Positions 9,677-14,509 of a DNA stretch of 14,509 bases are shown here, piece after piece (position 1 is the stretch's first letter; every line of letters starts with the position of its first letter). A model generated the notes under the pieces. That model was not told the DNA's origin, made no database searches, and was given only the letters and a program-made list of their open reading frames with translations. The DNA comes from Hyphomicrobiales bacterium (GTDB lineage Bacteria; Pseudomonadota; Alphaproteobacteria; Rhizobiales; Aestuariivirgaceae). The stretch spans positions 1 to 14,509 of the forward strand of contig JALVFB010000079.1 in the NCBI GenBank assembly GCA_027030295.1, written 5' to 3'. The position numbers and the translations under genes are program-made.

Positions 9677-9682
9677 CTCCCT
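9677..9682 (-). promoter_or_regulatory. Ribosome binding site that fixes the frr start
   Basis: On the minus strand AGGGAG lies six bases before the ATG at 9670. It falls inside the coding sequence that a longer frr start would imply, which argues for the shorter form. Confidence 0.7.
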
Positions 9683-9716
9683 TCCCCTTTTCAACCTCTT
9701 GCGGTGCGATGTTCAC

Positions 9717-10445
9717 TCAGGGCGTTACCGTGGTGAACGTGCCTTCGCCACGCAGAACTTTCCCCAGCGCCCCCGGTTCGCGGATGGAAAATACGACAAG
9801 CGGGATGTTGTTGTCACGTGCCAGCGCCACCGCCGCGGCGTCCATCACCTTCAGGTTGCGCCGCAGCACCTCGTCGTAGGAGATGGTGTCGAAGCGCTCG
9901 GCCTGTGGGTTGGTCTTCGGATCGTCGGAGTAGATGCCGTCCACGCTGGTGCCCTTGAACAGCGCCTGGCATTTCGTCTCCGCCGCCTTCAGCGCCGCGC
10001 CGGTGTCGGTGGTGAAGAACGGATTGCCGGTGCCCCCGGCGAACAACACCACCCGCCCGGCTTCCAGATGTTTCCACGCCCGCTGCCGGGTGAAGGGTTC
10101 GCACACCGTGGGCATCGGCACCGCCGACATGGTGCGCGCCGCCACCCCCTGTTTCGTCAAGGCGTTTTCCATGGCCAGCGCATTCATCACCGTGGCCAGC
10201 ATGCCCATGTAGTCGGCGGTGGTGCGTTCCATGCCCTTTGCCGCGTCGGACACGCCGCGAAAGATGTTGCCGCCGCCGATGACCAGACCGATCTCGATGC
10301 CCATGCGCCAGACCTCGGCGATTTCCGCCGCCACCCGGCCCACCATGTCCATGTCCAGGCCGAAGGGCTTCCCGCCCATCAGCGCCTCGCCGGAGATCTT
10401 CAGCAGGATGCGCGAATAGCGCGGCATGCCGATGTCCAGAGCCAT
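9717..10445 (-). CDS. pyrH: UMP kinase
   Basis: PyrH phosphorylates UMP to UDP, supplying pyrimidine nucleotides and UDP-sugars for cell-wall synthesis. It is a hexameric amino-acid-kinase-fold enzyme unrelated to eukaryotic UMP/CMP kinase. The 242 residues show the phosphate-binding KISGEALMG at 16-24, [10 protein letters not shown] at 55-64, the UMP-site block [18 protein letters not shown] and the nucleotide loop [11 protein letters not shown] at 138-148. [18 protein letters not shown] comes later in the sequence. The ATG at 10445 is preceded by GGGGGTGAGGG. It lies 74 bases downstream of scpB, whereas most bacteria have rpsB-tsf upstream. That gap shows no convincing promoter or terminator. 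Confidence 0.97.
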   Translation of the reverse strand: MALDIGMPRYSRILLKISGEALMGGKPFGLDMDMVGRVAAEIAEVWRMGIEIGLVIGGGNIFRGVSDAAKGMERTTADYMGMLATVMNALAMENALTKQGVAARTMSAVPMPTVCEPFTRQRAWKHLEAGRVVLFAGGTGNPFFTTDTGAALKAAETKCQALFKGTSVDGIYSDDPKTNPQAERFDTISYDEVLRRNLKVMDAAAVALARDNNIPLVVFSIREPGALGKVLRGEGTFTTVTP

Positions 10446-10519
10446 CCCTCACCCCCACAAGAACGTGAACCCGCGTCGGCCTAGCACACGGCGCGCGGCA
10501 AGGCCAGCGCATGCGCGCC

Positions 10520-11275
10520 TCAATGATCCGCCTCGTCCTCCAGATGCATCTCCAGCGGCGGCTCGTTTTCCATCTCCGGCGCCGCGAACGGATCGTCGGC
10601 GTTTTCCGCGTCCAGCAACGACTCCTCGCGTGTAACCGGCATCATGAAATCCGGGGGAATGTCGGCATCCAGCAGCCCCGCGCCCTTCAGTTCGCGCAGG
10701 CCCGGCAAATCATCGACGCGCTCCAGTCCGAAATGGACGAGAAACTCCTCCGTCGTGCCATAGGTGACGGGCCTGCCGGGCGTCTGCCGCCGTCCGCGGA
10801 TCTTCACCCAGCCAGCCTCCATCAGCGCGTCCAGCGTGCCCTTCGACGTGGTCACGCCACGAATGTCCTCGATCTCCGCCCTTGTCACCGGCTGGTGATA
10901 GGCGATGATGGCCAGCGTCTCCAGCGCCGCCTTCGACAGCTTCTTGCGCTGTTTCTGTTCGCGCCTGAGCAGCCAGCGCAGGTCTTCCGCCGTGCGCAGC
11001 TGCCACTTGCCGGCCACCCGCACCAGGTTCACCCCGCGCTCGCCGTAGTCTTCCTTCAGCGCCGTCAGCAGCGCCGCCACGTCCGCGCTTTCCGGCAACG
11101 CCTCGGCCAGCTCCGTTTCCGACAGTGGCGAGGCGGAGGCGAACAGCAGCGCCTCCACGATGCGTTTCTGTTGCGCCACGTCGGGCAGGGCGTCCCGCTT
11201 CCGCGCATCGGAAGTCGTTGCTTCGCCGCCCTCGATCACCCGGAAGGGCAGGGGATCCTTCGCCCTCTCGCCCAT
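10520..11275 (-). CDS. scpB: Segregation and condensation protein B
   Basis: ScpB is the kite subunit of the SMC-ScpAB condensin that compacts and segregates chromosomes. It dimerises and binds ScpA. The 251 residues form two winged-helix domains. Family blocks are KRIVEALLFASASPLSETEL at about 37-56, ALETLAIIAYHQPVTRAEIE with DIRGV at about 113-137, and GRRQTPGRPVTYGTTEEFL around 157-175. The last 45 residues are rich in Glu and Asp and probably disordered. The start at 11275 is preferred because AGGGAG lies nine bases upstream. An alternative ATG at 11299 overlaps the scpA stop by eight bases (ATGGTTGA), has a poorer ribosome binding site and would add eight residues. Either way it is coupled to scpA. 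Confidence 0.94.
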   Translation of the reverse strand: MGERAKDPLPFRVIEGGEATTSDARKRDALPDVAQQKRIVEALLFASASPLSETELAEALPESADVAALLTALKEDYGERGVNLVRVAGKWQLRTAEDLRWLLRREQKQRKKLSKAALETLAIIAYHQPVTRAEIEDIRGVTTSKGTLDALMEAGWVKIRGRRQTPGRPVTYGTTEEFLVHFGLERVDDLPGLRELKGAGLLDADIPPDFMMPVTREESLLDAENADDPFAAPEMENEPPLEMHLEDEADH

Positions 11276-11291
11276 TGTCCCGTTCTCCCTC

Positions 11292-12125
11292 TCAACCATT
11301 CGCCCTGCGCGCATACAACGGCGCGAACGGTGCGTCCTGCCGCAGCTCGATGCGCCCTTCACGCGCCAGCTCCAGCGACGCGGCGAAGCCCGAGGCCAGC
11401 GCCGAGCGCCGCATGCCATCGTCCGGCAGGCCACGCGCCAGGATTTCATCCAGCGGGCTCCACTCGGCCAGTTCACCCACCAGTGTTTCCAGCACCTCGC
11501 GCACCTCGTGGATCGTCCACACCGGCTGCGGGTCGATGTGATAGCGCCGCTTCGCCGCCTTGCGCCGCACGATGCCGGCATAGGCCGAGAGCAGATCGAC
11601 GATCCCGTCCTCGTATTCGGCTTCTTCGCTCACCACCACCGGCTCGGGCATGCCGCGCGCGTGCACGTCCACGCCCAGCCGCGGGCGCAGCATCAGCAGC
11701 TTGCCGGCCTCGCGCATGGCTTCCAGCCTTTTCAGACGGAAGGCCAGCTTCAGCGCCATTTCCTCCGGATCGGGCGCGTCGTCCTCTTCCGGCGGGTTGG
11801 GCAGCAGCAGGCGCGACTTCAACCACGCCAGCCATGCGGCCATCACCAGCCACGCGGCGGCCAGCTCCAGCTTCATCCGCCGCGCCCGGTTGATGACGGC
11901 GATATATTGTTCCGCCAGTTCGGTAACGGAGATTTCGGCCAGATCGACCTTCTGCCGCCGCGCCAGATCCAGCAGCAGATCCAGCGGCCCTTCATAGGTC
12001 TTCAGTTTCAGGATGAAGGCCTCGCCCGGCGCCTCCGTCAGCGATGATTCGCCGGTCGTTTCGCCACCGCCCGCCACCTCGTCCGGCCATGCCGCATCCT
12101 GATTGTCGCCCGTCTGCTCCGCCAT
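11292..12125 (-). CDS. scpA: Segregation and condensation protein A (kleisin)
   Basis: ScpA is the kleisin that bridges SMC head domains and recruits ScpB in bacterial condensin. The 277 residues begin with about 35 acidic, Gly-rich residues that look disordered. The SMC-neck-binding N-terminal domain follows, with YEGPLDLLLDLARRQKVDLA at 44-63 and AWLVMAAWLAWLKSRLLLP near 89-107. A linker comes next, then the C-terminal winged helix that contacts the SMC cap, ending FAASLELAREGRIELRQ. The N-terminal extension is slightly long for the family. However, the ATG at 12125 is the only convincing start downstream of secF. The secF-scpA gap is 96 bases. Confidence 0.96.
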   Translation of the reverse strand: MAEQTGDNQDAAWPDEVAGGGETTGESSLTEAPGEAFILKLKTYEGPLDLLLDLARRQKVDLAEISVTELAEQYIAVINRARRMKLELAAAWLVMAAWLAWLKSRLLLPNPPEEDDAPDPEEMALKLAFRLKRLEAMREAGKLLMLRPRLGVDVHARGMPEPVVVSEEAEYEDGIVDLLSAYAGIVRRKAAKRRYHIDPQPVWTIHEVREVLETLVGELAEWSPLDEILARGLPDDGMRRSALASGFAASLELAREGRIELRQDAPFAPLYARRANG

Positions 12126-12221
12126 GTCGGCCAGCTCCGGTCTGCCCCCGATTCGGTCGGGTTCATTGTGGCCCGCCCGGCAATCGCGCGCAAGCGGGAG
12201 CGAGAGCTTGTCAACGGCGCA

Positions 12222-13157
12222 TCATGGCCGCGCTTTCGCCTGTTCCCGCGGCTCGTCGGCATCCACCAGTTTGGCGTTCATCCAGATGAGCAGCGGCGCG
12301 GCGATGACCACGGAGGAATAGGTGCCGATGATGACGCCCCAGATCATGGTGAAGGTGAAGCCGCGCAGCACCTCGCCGCCCAGCACATACAGCGCGATCA
12401 GCGCCACCAGCGTGGACACGGAGGTGAGGATGGTGCGCGAAAGCATCTGGTTGATGGACTTGTTGATGACCTCGGTCAGCGGCGTTTTCTTGAACTTGCG
12501 CATGTTCTCGCGCACCCGGTCATAGACCACCACCGTGTCGTTCAGCGAATAGCCGACGATGGTGAGCAGTGCGGCGATGATGGAGAGATTGAACTCCAGC
12601 CGGGTGAAGGCGAAGATGCCGATGGTGATGCTCACGTCGTGCACCAGCGCCGCCACCGCGCCGATGGCGAATTGCCACTCGAAGCGGAACCAGATGTAGA
12701 TCATCACGCCCACCAGCGCCATGAGCACGGCGATGACGCCGTCGCGCGCCAGCTCGCCGGAAACCTTCGGCCCCACCACCTCCACGCGGCGATATTCCAC
12801 CTCTGGCCCCAGCGCCTGCTTGATCTTGCGCACCGTTTCCTGCTGCGCCCGTTCGTCGCCCCTGTTTTCCACGCGGATGAGCACGTCGCGCGGGTCGCCG
12901 AACTCCTGCAATTCGTAGCTGCCAAGTTTCAGCGCCCCGATCTTCTTGCGCAGCGCGCCGATGTCCGCCGGCTGCTGGGTGCGGATCTCGATCAGCGTGC
13001 CGCCGGTGAAGTCGATGCCGAAGTTCAGCCCCAGCGTGAACACGCCGATGACGGAGATGATGATGGCCAAGGTGGAGGCGACGAAGGCCCCGCGCGCCCA
13101 TTTCATGAACGGGATGTTCGGCTCCACCGGCAGATATTTGATGAGCGGAAATTTCAT
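12222..13157 (-). CDS. secF: Protein translocase subunit SecF
   Basis: SecF pairs with SecD in the inner membrane and uses proton flow to pull exported proteins off SecYEG on the periplasmic side. The 311 residues have six membrane helices with a periplasmic domain after the first. They carry the family blocks NFGIDFTGGTLIEIRT (45-60) and YSLNDTVVVYDRVREN in the RND-like membrane core. The start MKFPLIKYLP at 13157 is preceded by GGAAAG seven bases upstream and leaves a 26-base gap to secD. A longer in-frame start at 13241 would run back into secD and adds hydrophilic, non-family sequence, so it was rejected. The C terminus is polar and short. Confidence 0.96.
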   Translation of the reverse strand: MKFPLIKYLPVEPNIPFMKWARGAFVASTLAIIISVIGVFTLGLNFGIDFTGGTLIEIRTQQPADIGALRKKIGALKLGSYELQEFGDPRDVLIRVENRGDERAQQETVRKIKQALGPEVEYRRVEVVGPKVSGELARDGVIAVLMALVGVMIYIWFRFEWQFAIGAVAALVHDVSITIGIFAFTRLEFNLSIIAALLTIVGYSLNDTVVVYDRVRENMRKFKKTPLTEVINKSINQMLSRTILTSVSTLVALIALYVLGGEVLRGFTFTMIWGVIIGTYSSVVIAAPLLIWMNAKLVDADEPREQAKARP

Positions 13158-13183
13158 GGATTCTTTCCGGTCGTTGTTCCCGT

Positions 13184-14509
13184 TCAGGCCCTGGCCGCTT
13201 CGGCGATGGGCAGCGTTTTCGGCCGTTTCTTCCACACCCACAGCGCCACCAGGAAGCGGGTGAGCGTATAGGCGGTGAACACGGTGGTGATGATGCCCAC
13301 GCCCAGCGTGACGGCGAAGCCGCGCACCGGCCCGGAACCCAGGCCATAGAGCACCACCGCCGCGATGAAGGTGGTGATGTTGGCGTCGAGAATGGTGGCG
13401 AAGGCGCGCGAGAAACCCACCTCCAGCGCGTTGATGACCGAGCGCCCGGCCCGGTATTCCTCGCGCACGCGCTCATACACCAGCACGTTGGAGTCCACCG
13501 CCATGCCCAGCGTCAGCACGATGCCGGCGATGCCCGGCAGCGTCAGCGTCGCCTGAAAGGCCGTGAGCAGGCCGATGAGCATGACGAGGTTGGCGAACAG
13601 CGCGATGTCGGCGATCAGGCCGAAGACGCCATAGAACAGCAGCATGAACACCAGCACCCCGATGAGCGCCACGATGGAGGCGGCGATGCCGGCGCGGATG
13701 GAGTCCGAGCCCAGCGACGGCCCCACGGTGCGCTCCTCCACCACCACCAGCTTGGCCGGCAGCGCGCCGGAGCGCAGGATGGCGGACATGACGCGGGTTT
13801 CCTCCACCGTGAAGCGTCCGGTGATCTGCCCCGATCCGCCGAGGATGGGCGTCTGGATCACCGGCGCGGACACCACCTTGCCGTCGAGGATGATGGCGAA
13901 GGGCTTGCCGACGTTGGCCTGCGTCAGGCGGGCGAATTTCAGCGCGCCTTTCTGGTTGAAGCGGAAGGTGACCACCGGTTCGCCGGTGCGGCCGTCGAAG
14001 GAGGGCTGCGCGTCCACCAGATCGGCCCCTTCCACGGTGGCCCGCCGCGAGGTCTTCACCCAGTAGATGCGCTGCGGGTTGTTGGCGTCCGGCAGGGCGA
14101 TGCATCCTGGTGGCGGGCGGTTGGCGTCGGCGCCGGTGGGTTGCGTGTCGCACAACAGCTGAAAGGTCAGCCGCGCCGTCTGGCCCACCGCCTGCTTCAG
14201 CGTTGCCGGATCCTTCACCCCCGGCGCCTGCACGATGATGCGGTCCGCTCCCTGCTGCTGGATGGTGGCCTCGGTCATGTTCAGCTCGTCAAGCCGGCGG
14301 CGGATGATCTCGATGGCCTGTTCCAGCGCGCTCTTGATGCGATGCTCCAGCCCGGCCTGCGTATAGCGCAGGATGAAGCGATCGCCCTCGCGGGCGATCT
14401 CGATTTCCGGCGCCGTGCCGCCGGCGCCGAAGAATCCCACCTGCACCGGCTGCGCCAGTTTCTTGAGAATTTTCGCCGCCTCTTCCACCTTCGCCGGATC
14501 GGATACGGT
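13184..14509 (-). CDS. secD: Protein translocase subunit SecD, 5' end cut by window edge
   Basis: SecD is the larger half of the SecDF proton-driven export motor. The frame is open to the right edge; 441 residues are visible of a usual 520 or so. The missing part should contain the first membrane helix and the GLDLxGG motif. Visible blocks include the P1-domain repeat with LNMTEATIQQQGADRIIVQ and PGVKDP, then FAIILDGKVVSAPVIQTPIL, then RTVGPSLGSDSIRAGIAAS leading into five membrane helices. A cytoplasmic-loop motif VYERVREEYRAG follows. A GTG at 14488 is internal, not a start: the frame continues upstream with TVSDPAK. yajC, often upstream, would be outside the window. secF follows after 26 bases. 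Confidence 0.96.
   Translation of the reverse strand, partial: TVSDPAKVEEAAKILKKLAQPVQVGFFGAGGTAPEIEIAREGDRFILRYTQAGLEHRIKSALEQAIEIIRRRLDELNMTEATIQQQGADRIIVQAPGVKDPATLKQAVGQTARLTFQLLCDTQPTGADANRPPPGCIALPDANNPQRIYWVKTSRRATVEGADLVDAQPSFDGRTGEPVVTFRFNQKGALKFARLTQANVGKPFAIILDGKVVSAPVIQTPILGGSGQITGRFTVEETRVMSAILRSGALPAKLVVVEERTVGPSLGSDSIRAGIAASIVALIGVLVFMLLFYGVFGLIADIALFANLVMLIGLLTAFQATLTLPGIAGIVLTLGMAVDSNVLVYERVREEYRAGRSVINALEVGFSRAFATILDANITTFIAAVVLYGLGSGPVRGFAVTLGVGIITTVFTAYTLTRFLVALWVWKKRPKTLPIAEAARA

Noticed and set aside
10446..10519. Possible terminator between scpB and pyrH (GGCCT/AGGCC arms, 10-base palindrome GCGCATGCGC)
   Set aside because: The stem is only five base pairs around an 18-base loop and has no T run, and the palindrome alone is too short to mean much in GC-rich DNA.
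10511..11893. A 460-codon plus-strand frame opposite scpB and scpA
   Set aside because: It is antisense to well-conserved genes, with Arg- and Pro-rich sequence and no recognisable domain.
12209..12214. Perfect TTGACA on the minus strand just after the secF stop, possible scpA promoter
   Set aside because: At 16 to 18 bases downstream there is only GC-rich sequence without any -10-like hexamer.
14486..14488. GTG as a possible secD start
   Set aside because: The frame stays open upstream to the window edge. Starting here would remove the first membrane helix and the conserved N-terminal motif that the family requires.

Overview
The window looks like a high-GC (roughly two thirds G+C by eye) alphaproteobacterial chromosome segment made of housekeeping genes. 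It shows no mobile element, tRNA, rRNA, CRISPR array or phage gene. The alphaproteobacterial assignment rests on a Tim44/TimA-type protein (seen in alphaproteobacteria and mitochondria), an RseP with a single PDZ domain, and the style of BamA, LepA and ScpA/ScpB. I cannot name a genus. Every gap between genes is under 200 bases. The three largest are 569-749 (trxA promoter, lepA upstream region), 1074-1231 (trxA terminator, no clear promoter) and 4868-5033 (candidate bamA promoter).

Left end, 1-1945: the 5' part of lepA runs leftward off the window. Divergent from it is trxA, with a TTGACC/17 bp/TAGGGT promoter and a strong intrinsic terminator. A Tim44-like membrane-anchored protein follows, convergent with the next block.

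Main block, 1970-14509, all on the minus strand. In transcription order it reads secD (5' end cut off by the window) - secF - scpA - scpB - pyrH - frr - uppS - cdsA - dxr - rseP - bamA - fabZ. Gaps are mostly under 100 bases, with an ATGA overlap at cdsA/dxr. The block joins Sec translocation (SecDF), chromosome condensation (ScpAB), UMP kinase and ribosome recycling. It continues with undecaprenyl-diphosphate and CDP-diacylglycerol synthesis, isoprenoid supply (Dxr), the site-2 protease RseP, outer-membrane protein assembly (BamA) and fatty-acid dehydration (FabZ). Envelope precursors and envelope-assembly machinery are therefore made together.

Points worth a second look. bamA is followed directly by fabZ, without skp/ompH, lpxD or lpxA, an arrangement compatible with (but not proof of) an altered or absent lipid A pathway. 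pyrH-frr is attached to secDF-scpAB instead of rpsB-tsf. BamA carries a perfect DxDxDGxxxxxD calcium-type loop between barrel strands, next to a cysteine pair. Thioredoxin has CAPC instead of CGPC. I found no convincing previously undescribed multi-gene system; this is essentially a conserved core-genome region with unusual local order.
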